Below, piece after piece: positions 1-6,165 of a stretch of 9,184 bases of DNA. The notes under the pieces were generated by a model that had not been told where the DNA came from, did no database searches, and saw only the letters and a list, made by a program, of their open reading frames with translations. Position 1 is the first letter of the stretch; every line of letters starts with the position of its first letter. The stretch is from Parabacteroides sp. (GTDB taxonomy: Bacteria; Bacteroidota; Bacteroidia; Bacteroidales; Tannerellaceae). A program made the translations under genes and the position numbers. Location of the stretch: assembly GCA_019417325.1 (NCBI GenBank), contig DXVO01000033.1, positions 1-9,184 of the forward strand, read 5' to 3'.

Positions 1-14
1 AAAGCTGAGAGAGG

Positions 15-48
15 AAAAGGAGTTAGTCGAAAGGCTGGCTCCTTTTTT
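15..48 (+). terminator. Intrinsic terminator of an upstream gene
   Basis: Bases 15-28 pair with 33-46 over 14 consecutive positions: 11 Watson-Crick pairs and three G-U pairs. The stem is closed by a GAAA tetraloop at 29-32, and its 3' side runs into TTTTTT at 43-48. The G-U pairs and GNRA loop exist only in RNA made from the + strand, so it terminates rightward transcription entering from outside the window. It separates that unit from the efflux operon. Confidence 0.85.
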
Positions 49-49
49 C

Positions 50-228
50 GTATAGAGTGAAATGGATAAGCACGGAAAGAAGAACGAGGTACGCGGATGA
101 CACGGATAGAGCGGATTGAAACGGATTTTTTAATTTTAAAAATTATTCTTATCCGTCTTCATCCGCCCTATCCGTGTTATCCGTAAACCTCGTTCTTCAA
201 TTTTACTATATAAATTTTATGTATAGAG
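50..228. repeat. 8-nt direct repeat flanking the palindrome
   Basis: GTATAGAG occurs at 50-57 and again at 221-228. The copies lie at nearly equal distances from the palindrome: 21 nt separate the left copy from the left arm (79) and 22 nt separate the right arm (198) from the right copy. It could be a target-site duplication left by insertion of a small non-autonomous element spanning roughly 58-220, or a chance match in AT-rich DNA. Confidence 0.3.
79..198. repeat. Long imperfect palindrome of CGGAT units
   Basis: Bases 79-126 and the reverse complement of 151-198 match at 40 of 48 positions without gaps. The outer 12 bp (79-90 with 187-198) are perfect. The left arm carries CGGAT at 94, 103, 112 and 122. 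The right arm carries the complement ATCCG at 151, 161, 170 and 179, so each arm is itself a 9-10 nt periodic repeat. The 24-nt centre is almost pure A/T and can form its own small hairpin (127-131 with 138-142). I see no ORF inside it. The structure resembles dispersed extragenic palindromes or MITE-like elements; copy number cannot be judged from one window. Confidence 0.85.
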
Positions 229-234
229 AACAAT

Positions 235-268
235 TTTGTGGAATTATTCCACAGGCTAAGTAAGTATT
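235..268 (+). promoter_or_regulatory. Possible efflux operon promoter
   Basis: TTTG at 235-238 fits the Bacteroides -33 element. TAAGTATT at 261-268 is a partial match to the -7 consensus TAnnTTTG (four of six fixed positions), with 22 nt between them. Transcription would start near 275, giving an untranslated leader of about 140 nt before the adaptor gene. The call rests mainly on position and spacing and on the palindrome lying in the spacer; the -7 match is weak. Confidence 0.3.
237..253. promoter_or_regulatory. Operator-like perfect palindrome
   Basis: TGTGGAAT at 237-244 and ATTCCACA at 246-253 are perfect inverted repeats around a single T at 245. A 17-nt dyad with so short a centre cannot make a useful RNA hairpin but suits a dimeric DNA-binding repressor of the TetR or MarR type, which often control RND pumps. 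It falls in the spacer of the possible promoter, where a bound protein would block RNA polymerase. No regulator gene is present in the window, so the partner is unknown. Confidence 0.5.
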
Positions 269-324
269 CAACAACAAGGGAGGAGTTGGTTTGGAGTTGT
301 ATTTGTTTAATTATTAGGAGTGTA

Positions 325-375
325 ATGTTTTTTAACGCGATTACTAAAACTTTGGTACGATTATTTCATTCTTAA
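325..375 (+). CDS. Possible 16-residue leader peptide
   Basis: An ATG at 325 opens a frame for MFFNAITKTLVRLFHS, ending at the TAA at 373-375. It is preceded by AGGAG at 316-320 with a 4-nt spacer, a stronger Shine-Dalgarno sequence than most of the large genes here have. It ends 43 nt before the adaptor ATG. Short translated leaders upstream of resistance genes can sense translation inhibitors by ribosome stalling, which would make sense for a drug pump, but no clear competing hairpins are visible between 375 and 419. A chance ORF of this length is quite possible in AT-rich DNA; the ribosome site is the only real support. Confidence 0.3.
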   Translation: MFFNAITKTLVRLFHS

Positions 376-418
376 AATATGATAGTAGATTTAAATCTTA
401 TTTATAGGTAGTAGAAAT

Positions 419-1585
419 ATGGAAGGAGAAAGATTGATTAGGGGTAGTTTATTTTTAGCGATTTTATTGATTTTGACAGCAGGGTGCCGGCGTAAGCAAG
501 AAGCTATGGCTCCGCTTGTTATTGTTGAAAAACCTTCAAAGAAAGATGTGCAGATTTTTGGAGAATATGTGGGACGTATTCGCGCTGCACGTTTTGTAGA
601 AGTTCATGCACGTGTGGAAGGGTATCTGGAGCAGATGTTGTTTGTGGAAGGTAAAGAGGTAAAACAAAATGAACCGTTGTTTATAATCAACTCTGCTTTA
701 TATAAAGCGAAAGTGGAAAAGGCAAGGGCACAGTTGAAGAAAAATGAAGCACAGGCAGCTAAAGCACGCCGCGATGTGGAACGCCTGAAACCTTTGTATG
801 AACAACATGCCGCAAGCCAGTTGGATTTGGATAATGCGTTGGCTTCATTGGATGATGCAGAAGCAAATATAGCAATGAGTAAAGCGGACCTGGACCAGGC
901 TTCATTGGAGCTGAGTTATACAACGGTGACATCTCCGTTGTCCGGATATATCAGCGAACGTTTTGTTGATGTAGGTGCTTTAGTGGGACCGGGCGTTAAT
1001 TCCAAACTGGCTGCGGTGGTAAAGAGCGATACCGTACTGGTAGATTTTAAAATGACTGCCTTGGATTACCTTCGCGCGGAAAGAAGAAATGTAAAATTCG
1101 GCGAACAGGATACCACCCGTTCCTGGCAGCCTACTGTAACGGTAACATTGGCGGATGATTCCGAATATCCGGTAAAAGGTATTGTAGACTTTGCCGACCC
1201 GCTGGTTGACCCGCAAACTGGAACATTCGGGGTTCGTGCCGAACTACCGAATCCCCAGCAGAAATTACTTCCGGGACAGTTTACAAAAGTGAAGCTGCTT
1301 CTCGATGTACGGGAACGTGCTATTGTGGTTCCCCGGAAAGCGATTTCCATTGAAAAGGGTGGAGCCTTTATTTATATTGTCCGCCGCGATAATATAGCAG
1401 AAAAGCGTTTTGTACAGACCGGACCTGAAATAGATAATAATATCGTGATAGAACGTGGTTTGGGCGAGAACGAACAAGTAGTTACCGAAGGGTATCATAA
1501 ATTGACACCGGGTATGCTGGTTCAGCCCGTTCCTGCCGACGACGATAAAGCGATTGAAGCATTAAGAGAGGAGGTTGGAGAATGA
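419..1585 (+). CDS. RND efflux periplasmic adaptor lipoprotein
   Basis: Membrane fusion (adaptor) subunit of a tripartite RND pump, linking the inner-membrane pump to the outer-membrane channel. The N-terminus is a lipoprotein signal with lipobox LTAGC and Cys23 as the lipidation site. The two lipoyl half-motifs are near residues 64-91 (ARVEGYLEQM...) and 168-192 (YTTVTSPLSGYI...), flanking a charged, Ala/Lys-rich alpha-hairpin at about 95-162. A beta-barrel domain follows with DPQTGTF near 264 and LLPGQFTKV near 284, then a membrane-proximal domain to about 370. Its 388 residues are normal for the AcrA/MexA family. The first gene of the operon, it overlaps the pump gene by 4 nt (ATGA). The start is uncertain: the ATG at 419 gives an acidic MEGER n-region, whereas a TTG at 434 has a well-placed AAGGAG and gives MIRGSLF, a more typical signal peptide. 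Function is sure; substrate is unknown. Confidence 0.93.
   Translation: MEGERLIRGSLFLAILLILTAGCRRKQEAMAPLVIVEKPSKKDVQIFGEYVGRIRAARFVEVHARVEGYLEQMLFVEGKEVKQNEPLFIINSALYKAKVEKARAQLKKNEAQAAKARRDVERLKPLYEQHAASQLDLDNALASLDDAEANIAMSKADLDQASLELSYTTVTSPLSGYISERFVDVGALVGPGVNSKLAAVVKSDTVLVDFKMTALDYLRAERRNVKFGEQDTTRSWQPTVTVTLADDSEYPVKGIVDFADPLVDPQTGTFGVRAELPNPQQKLLPGQFTKVKLLLDVRERAIVVPRKAISIEKGGAFIYIVRRDNIAEKRFVQTGPEIDNNIVIERGLGENEQVVTEGYHKLTPGMLVQPVPADDDKAIEALREEVGE
423..428 (+). promoter_or_regulatory. Shine-Dalgarno site favouring a TTG start at 434
   Basis: AAGGAG at 423-428 lies 5 nt before the in-frame TTG at 434 (codon 6 of the longer reading). No comparable site precedes the ATG at 419, whose upstream sequence is TAGTAGAAAT. 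If used, the precursor begins MIRGSLFLAIL with lipobox Cys at residue 18. Bacteroidota often do without a Shine-Dalgarno sequence, so the ATG remains possible. Confidence 0.35.
1570..1574 (+). promoter_or_regulatory. Ribosome binding site of the RND pump gene
   Basis: GGAGG lies 7 nt before the ATG at 1582, inside the last codons of the adaptor gene. Together with the ATGA overlap of stop and start it indicates translational coupling of adaptor and pump, and it fixes the pump start. Confidence 0.75.
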
Positions 1586-4500
1586 AGCCGGGATTTTTTA
1601 TAGACCGTCCTGTTTTCTCGACCGTACTTTCGCTGGTTATTGTTATTGTCGGGATAATCGGGCTGGTGATGCTGCCTGTGGACCAGTATCCGCAGATTAC
1701 GCCGCCGGTTGTGAAAATTAGTGCCTCATACCCCGGTGCAAGTGCTTTGACGGTATCGCAGGCTGTAGCAACTCCTATCGAACAGGAGCTGAATGGTACT
1801 CCCGGTATGATTTATATGCAGAGTAGCAGTTCCAATTCAGGAGGCTTGACCATTACGGTTACTTTTGATGTAAATGCGAATCCGGATCTTTCGGCTGTAG
1901 AAATACAGAACCGTGTGAAACTGGCGGAATCCCGTTTGCCGGCGGATGTCGTGCAGAATGGTATTACGGTGGAAAAGCAATCGGCAAGCCAGTTGATGAC
2001 TCTGAGTTTGTTGTCCGATGACCCACGGTTTGATGAAATTTACCTGAGTAACTTTGCTACGATTAACGTGTTGGACGTACTGCGCCGTATACCCGGTGTG
2101 GGGCGTGTATCCAATGTCGGTAGCCGTTACTATGGAATGCAGATTTGGGTATATCCGGACCGCCTTGCCAATATGGGATTGACGGTAAAGGATTTGCAGA
2201 ATGCGTTGAAGGACCAGAACAGTGAGTCGGCTGCCGGTGAATTGGGCAAGCAGCCTGTACTGGATGTGGATATCACGCTTCCTGTAACGGCCCGCGGACG
2301 TTTGTCGACAGTAAAAGAATTTGAAGATATAGTAGTACGGGCTAATCCGGACGGCTCGATTGTCCGTATTCGCGATGTGGCAAGGGTATCGCTGGAAGCT
2401 TCGTCTTATTCAACTGAAAGTGGATTGAATGGAAAAAATGCGGCGATTCTGGCTATTTATATGTTGCCGGGAGCAAATGCTCTGGAAGTTGCAACGAACG
2501 TGAAGAATGCAATGAAGGAAATCAGCCAGAATTTTCCGGAAGGACTGGAATATAAATTCCCTTTTGATGCGACCGAATATATTTCACAGTCTATTCATGA
2601 GGTGTACAAGACGTTGTTTGAAGCTTTGTTTCTGGTAGTCCTTGTGGTATTCCTGTCTTTACAGAACTGGCGTGCCGCCTTGATACCGACTATCGCAGTA
2701 CCTATTTCTCTGATCGGTACGTTTGGTTTTATGTTGATAATGGGCTTCTCATTGAATATGCTGACCTTGCTTGGTTTGATTCTTGCCATTGGTATTGTGG
2801 TAGATGATGCGATTGTGGTAGTGGAGAATGTGGAGCGTATCATGAATGAAGAAGGGCTTTCCGCCCGTGAGGCAACTCATCGGGCAATGCGTGAATTGTC
2901 GGGAGCATTGATTGCCACTTCTATGGTATTGGCGGCTGTATTTGTGCCTGTCAGTTTCCTGAGTGGAATCACCGGGGCTTTGTACCGTCAGTTTTCAATC
3001 ACGATTGTTGTGTCTGTATTGCTTTCTACTGTGGTGGCCTTGACATTGAGTCCAGCCATGTGTGCGATTATTTTGCGTCCGAGTTCCCATAAGAAAAAGA
3101 ATATCGTTTTCCGCAAAATAAATGAATGGCTGGCGAAAGGAAATCATAAATATGTGCATTTGCTGAAACGTGCCGTAACGAATCCGAAACGGATATTGGC
3201 CGGTTTTGGTATAGCGATTGTCTTTATTTTCGTTCTGAACCGGGTGATACCAACCAGTTTTATTCCGGAAGAAGATCAGGGATTCTTTACTGTTGAGCTG
3301 GTGATGCCGGAAGGTGCAACATTGGAGCGTACCCGTAAAGTAACAGACCGTGCCATTGAATTTCTCGATAAATTACCGGCTGTAGCCTATGTACAGAATG
3401 TGACGGGTAGCAGTACGAGAGTCGGAACTTCTCAAAGCCGTTCTACATTGACCGTAATATTGAAACCTTGGGAAGAACGTAAGTCATCAGGCATGAAGGT
3501 GGAAGATGTGATGGAAGTGGCACGCAAGGAATTTCTTTTCTATCCGGAAATTCTTGCCTATTTCAGCCGTCCGCCTGTTATTCCCGGATTAGGGGAAAGC
3601 GGAGGTATAGAGATGCAGCTCGAAGCCCGTGGAGATGCCGGTTGGGAAAATCTGGTGGCGGCAGCAGATACATTTATGCTGTATGCGTCCAAAGCACCCG
3701 AATTGAGAGGGGTGTCGTCGGCTATGCAGGCGGAAATACCGCAGTTATACTTTAATGTAGACCGCGACCGCGCTAAATTTTTAGGTATCCCTTTGACGGA
3801 TATTTTTTCAACAATGAAAGCTTATCTGGGCTCTGTCTATGTGAACGACTTTAATATGTTCAACCGTATTTATAAGGTCTATATCCAGGCAGAAGCGCCT
3901 TATCGTGCAACACAGGATGATTTGGGGCTCTTCTTTGTACGGGCACAGAATGGCTCGATGATTCCGCTTACGGCTCTCGGAACGACCAATTATACAACCG
4001 GTCCGGGTACTATCAAGCGTTTCAATATGTTTACAACCGCTGCAATCAGTGCGGTAGCGGCTCCGGGATACAGTTCCGGTGAAGCGATGGCGGCTATGCA
4101 ACGGATTGCCCGAGAACATTTGCCGGATAATATAGGTATAGAATGGAGTGGCCTTTCTTATCAGGAGAAAAAGGCGGGCGGACAAACCGGATTTGTGCTT
4201 GCGCTTGTGTTCCTGTTTGTATTCCTGTTCCTGGCAGCCCAGTATGAAAGTTGGATCGTACCTATCTCTGTTCTGCTTTCACTTCCGATAGCGGCATTGG
4301 GGGCTTATCTCGGTATTTGGGTAACGGGATTGCATAATGATATTTATTTCCAGATCGGATTGGTTACGCTGATAGGCTTGGCTGCCAAGAATGCGATCTT
4401 GATTGTAGAGTTTGCAAAAGTTCAGGTCGATGCGGGGGTGAGTGCTGTGGAAGCAGCTATTCATGCAGCCCAGATGCGTTTCCGACCGATTTTGATGACT

Positions 4501-4713
4501 TCTCTGGCTTTTGTGTTGGGTATGCTTCCGATGGTTCTGGCAACCGGACCGGGTTCGGCTTCACGCCATAGTATCGGAACCGGGGTATTTTTCGGAATGC
4601 TTGTGGCCATTACGGTAGGTATTGTACTGGTTCCTTTCTTCTTTGTCTTTATCTATAAGTTGAAGGGAAAGATGCGATTGGATAATATATTGAAACGGAA
4701 AGCAAAAGCCTGA
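1582..4713 (+). CDS. RND efflux pump, AcrB/HAE1 family
   Basis: Inner-membrane proton-driven transporter that captures hydrophobic or amphipathic compounds from the periplasm and membrane and passes them to the channel. Its 1043 residues match AcrB (1049). It starts with the typical MKPGFFIDRPVFS and TM1 at about 13-31. TM2-TM6 lie at about 340-495 and TM8-TM12 at about 870-1030, with two large periplasmic domains between. The proton-relay residues are all present: Asp408-Asp409 in GIVVDDAIVVVENV (TM4), Lys936 in GLAAKNAILIVEF (TM10), and Arg966 and Thr973 in MRFRPILMTS (TM11). The phenylalanines of the AcrB distal pocket are not kept: Gln137 replaces F136, Val179 replaces F178, and the switch-loop region (609-620, GSSTRVGTSQSR) has none. 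The pump should be active but with a different substrate range. It sits between adaptor and channel genes; the TolC-type partner starts 23 nt downstream. Confidence 0.96.
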   Translation: MKPGFFIDRPVFSTVLSLVIVIVGIIGLVMLPVDQYPQITPPVVKISASYPGASALTVSQAVATPIEQELNGTPGMIYMQSSSSNSGGLTITVTFDVNANPDLSAVEIQNRVKLAESRLPADVVQNGITVEKQSASQLMTLSLLSDDPRFDEIYLSNFATINVLDVLRRIPGVGRVSNVGSRYYGMQIWVYPDRLANMGLTVKDLQNALKDQNSESAAGELGKQPVLDVDITLPVTARGRLSTVKEFEDIVVRANPDGSIVRIRDVARVSLEASSYSTESGLNGKNAAILAIYMLPGANALEVATNVKNAMKEISQNFPEGLEYKFPFDATEYISQSIHEVYKTLFEALFLVVLVVFLSLQNWRAALIPTIAVPISLIGTFGFMLIMGFSLNMLTLLGLILAIGIVVDDAIVVVENVERIMNEEGLSAREATHRAMRELSGALIATSMVLAAVFVPVSFLSGITGALYRQFSITIVVSVLLSTVVALTLSPAMCAIILRPSSHKKKNIVFRKINEWLAKGNHKYVHLLKRAVTNPKRILAGFGIAIVFIFVLNRVIPTSFIPEEDQGFFTVELVMPEGATLERTRKVTDRAIEFLDKLPAVAYVQNVTGSSTRVGTSQSRSTLTVILKPWEERKSSGMKVEDVMEVARKEFLFYPEILAYFSRPPVIPGLGESGGIEMQLEARGDAGWENLVAAADTFMLYASKAPELRGVSSAMQAEIPQLYFNVDRDRAKFLGIPLTDIFSTMKAYLGSVYVNDFNMFNRIYKVYIQAEAPYRATQDDLGLFFVRAQNGSMIPLTALGTTNYTTGPGTIKRFNMFTTAAISAVAAPGYSSGEAMAAMQRIAREHLPDNIGIEWSGLSYQEKKAGGQTGFVLALVFLFVFLFLAAQYESWIVPISVLLSLPIAALGAYLGIWVTGLHNDIYFQIGLVTLIGLAAKNAILIVEFAKVQVDAGVSAVEAAIHAAQMRFRPILMTSLAFVLGMLPMVLATGPGSASRHSIGTGVFFGMLVAITVGIVLVPFFFVFIYKLKGKMRLDNILKRKAKA

Positions 4714-4736
4714 TAGAAAACTAACAGTATAGTCTT

Positions 4737-6119
4737 ATGAAACAAAACAAATATATAATTATAATTCTTTCCCTGTTTTTCGTGCTGGTTCTCTCTTCTT
4801 GCAAAATAGGTAAGAAATACAGCCGTCCGGAATTGAATTTGCCGACGGAGATTGTGGCGGATGCCGATACGACCTCTTCTGTAGAGAATATTCCCTGGGA
4901 GAGCCTGTATGCCGATACGACTTTGCAGCGTTTGATAAAAGTTGCCCTCGAAAATAACAAGGATATGAAAATTGCTGCGGCAAAAATCAAGGAGATGATT
5001 GCTTCCAAACGCATTACTTTCGCACAGCAATTTCCTCAACTGGGAGCTAATATATATGGACAGCGGGAAGATTTGAATTATGGGGGCGACAATTTAAAGT
5101 CGTCTCCGGAATATGGTGCTAAGCTTGTGCTTTCGTGGGAGCTCGACTTATGGGGAAAACTTCGTTGGGCGAATGAGGCCGGCATTGCGGCTTATATGCA
5201 ATCGGTTGAAGCACAGCAGGCATTGAAACTGACGATTATAGCCGAAGTGGCGGCAGCCTACTATCAACTGTGTGCACTCGATCAGGAATTGCTGATTGTT
5301 CAGCAGACGTTGGAAGCACGCCGGGAGGGGGTTCGTTTGGCGAAGCTTCGTTTTGAAGGCGGGTTGACTTCCGAAACTTCTTACAACCAGGCCCAGGTGG
5401 AATTGGCTCGTACGGAAACACTGGTTCCAGCTTTGGAAGGTAAAATAAAAATAAAGGAGAGTGATATTTCTTATCTTCTTGGTGAATATACCGGTGATAT
5501 TCCGAGGGGGATGGCTTTAAGCAAACAGCATTTGCCGGATGTCCTCCCTGTAGGCTTACCTTCTTCTTTATTGGAACGTCGCCCGGATATGAGGCAGGCT
5601 GAACAACGCTTGCGTGAAGCGAATGCGAATGTGGGTGTTGCCCATACCAGTTTGTTTCCACAAATCAGCTTGACAGGTAATCTGGGATTCGAGAGCAAGG
5701 AGCTTGGCGACTTTATAAAAAGTCCGGCTTGGTTTATTGGTGGGAGTTTATTGCAACCTCTTTTCGCCATGGGAAAGAATAAGGCGAAGTTGAAAGTTGC
5801 CCGTGCCCGTTATGAACAAGAGGTATTAGGCTATCAGAAAAGCGTGCTCGGAGCTTTCAAAGAAGTGAATAATGCGATTGTTTCCATCCGGAAAGCAAAA
5901 GAAATACGCCAGTCTTACGAACAGTTATTGAAATCTGCCAATACGTATACCCAGTTGGCCCAGTTGCAGTATATCAATGGAATAACGAACTATATCGATG
6001 TATTGGATGCGCAACGTGGATTGCTGGATGCACAAATCAGCCTGAATAATGCCAAGCTGGATGAGTTGTTGTCGGCTGTTTATTTGTATAAGGCTTTGGG
6101 AGGTGGGTATAATAATTGA
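4737..6119 (+). CDS. RND efflux outer-membrane channel lipoprotein, NodT/TolC family
   Basis: Outer-membrane exit duct of the pump; trimers form a beta-barrel plus a long periplasmic alpha-helical tunnel. The signal peptide (residues 1-21) ends in lipobox LSSC with Cys22, followed by the family hallmark CKIGKKYSRP. Two repeated OEP domains are visible: the first with LSWELDLWGKLR near 132-143 and GLTSETSYNQAQ near 209-220, the second with ERRPDMRQAEQ near 280-290, NVGVAHTSLFPQISLTG near 298-314 and LLQPLF near 338-343. The C-terminal helix has ITNYIDVLDAQR near 416-427. Length of 460 residues is typical. The start ATG follows the pump stop by 23 nt with no terminator or promoter between, so it belongs to the same operon. 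Its stop (TGA, 6117-6119) is 5 nt before the metA junction hairpin. Confidence 0.94.
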   Translation: MKQNKYIIIILSLFFVLVLSSCKIGKKYSRPELNLPTEIVADADTTSSVENIPWESLYADTTLQRLIKVALENNKDMKIAAAKIKEMIASKRITFAQQFPQLGANIYGQREDLNYGGDNLKSSPEYGAKLVLSWELDLWGKLRWANEAGIAAYMQSVEAQQALKLTIIAEVAAAYYQLCALDQELLIVQQTLEARREGVRLAKLRFEGGLTSETSYNQAQVELARTETLVPALEGKIKIKESDISYLLGEYTGDIPRGMALSKQHLPDVLPVGLPSSLLERRPDMRQAEQRLREANANVGVAHTSLFPQISLTGNLGFESKELGDFIKSPAWFIGGSLLQPLFAMGKNKAKLKVARARYEQEVLGYQKSVLGAFKEVNNAIVSIRKAKEIRQSYEQLLKSANTYTQLAQLQYINGITNYIDVLDAQRGLLDAQISLNNAKLDELLSAVYLYKALGGGYNN

Positions 6120-6124
6120 CAACT

Positions 6125-6162
6125 AATTCTTATCTTTGTTGTCTGAAACAAAGATAAGAATT
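6125..6162. repeat. Perfect 16-bp inverted repeat before metA
   Basis: Bases 6125-6140 (AATTCTTATCTTTGTT) are exactly complementary to 6147-6162, with a 6-nt loop GTCTGA at 6141-6146. The repeat begins 5 nt after the channel stop and ends 3 nt before the metA ATG, so it fills the junction. It lacks a following T-run and is AT-rich, so it is not a normal terminator. In readthrough RNA it would fold and bury the A-rich stretch just upstream of the metA start. As DNA it could be a dyad site for a regulator. Confidence 0.85.
6131..6138 (+). promoter_or_regulatory. Probable -7 box of a metA promoter
   Basis: TATCTTTG is a full match to the Bacteroides -7 consensus TAnnTTTG, located 27 nt before the metA ATG. 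It lies in the left arm of the inverted repeat, so RNA starting about 7-10 nt downstream would contain only the right arm and could not form the hairpin. No good TTTG -33 element is seen at the usual distance upstream, where the sequence is the 3' end of the channel gene, so this is a candidate only. The same box is present on the opposite strand in the right arm, because the repeat is perfect. Confidence 0.4.
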
Positions 6163-6165
6163 GCA

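Larger units (their letters stand above)
1..418. other. Intergenic region upstream of efflux operon
   Basis: No full gene is visible here. At the left edge two frames stay open for the first 50-60 bases: one ends at the TAG at 53-55 and reads KLREEKELVERLAPFFV, the other ends at the TGA at 58-60. The third ends at the TGA at 6-8. Any of these could be the 3' end of an upstream gene, but the fragment is too short to decide. A stop at 6-8 would fit best with the terminator that follows. The rest of the region holds the terminator, the CGGAT palindrome, an operator-like palindrome and a possible leader ORF, each listed separately. Confidence 0.6.

Noticed and set aside
79..198. CRISPR array
   Set aside because: The repeated units are 5-7 nt at 9-10 nt spacing and arranged as a palindrome, with no repeat-spacer structure.
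387..398. AGATTTAAATCT palindrome before the adaptor gene
   Set aside because: A perfect 12-nt dyad, but short and purely of common AT-rich composition; no further support for a binding site.
6125..6162. Junction hairpin as an intrinsic terminator
   Set aside because: The stem is AT-rich and no T-run follows on either strand, so it does not meet the pattern.
6136..6165. Extended metA start at TTG 6136
   Set aside because: It would add MLSETKIRIA, which family members lack, and places coding sequence inside the perfect inverted repeat. The ATG at 6166 gives the family's usual MP-start and length.
6120..6165. SAM riboswitch before metA
   Set aside because: The gap is only 46 nt and is filled by a simple inverted repeat; there is no room or motif for a SAM-I or SAM-II aptamer.
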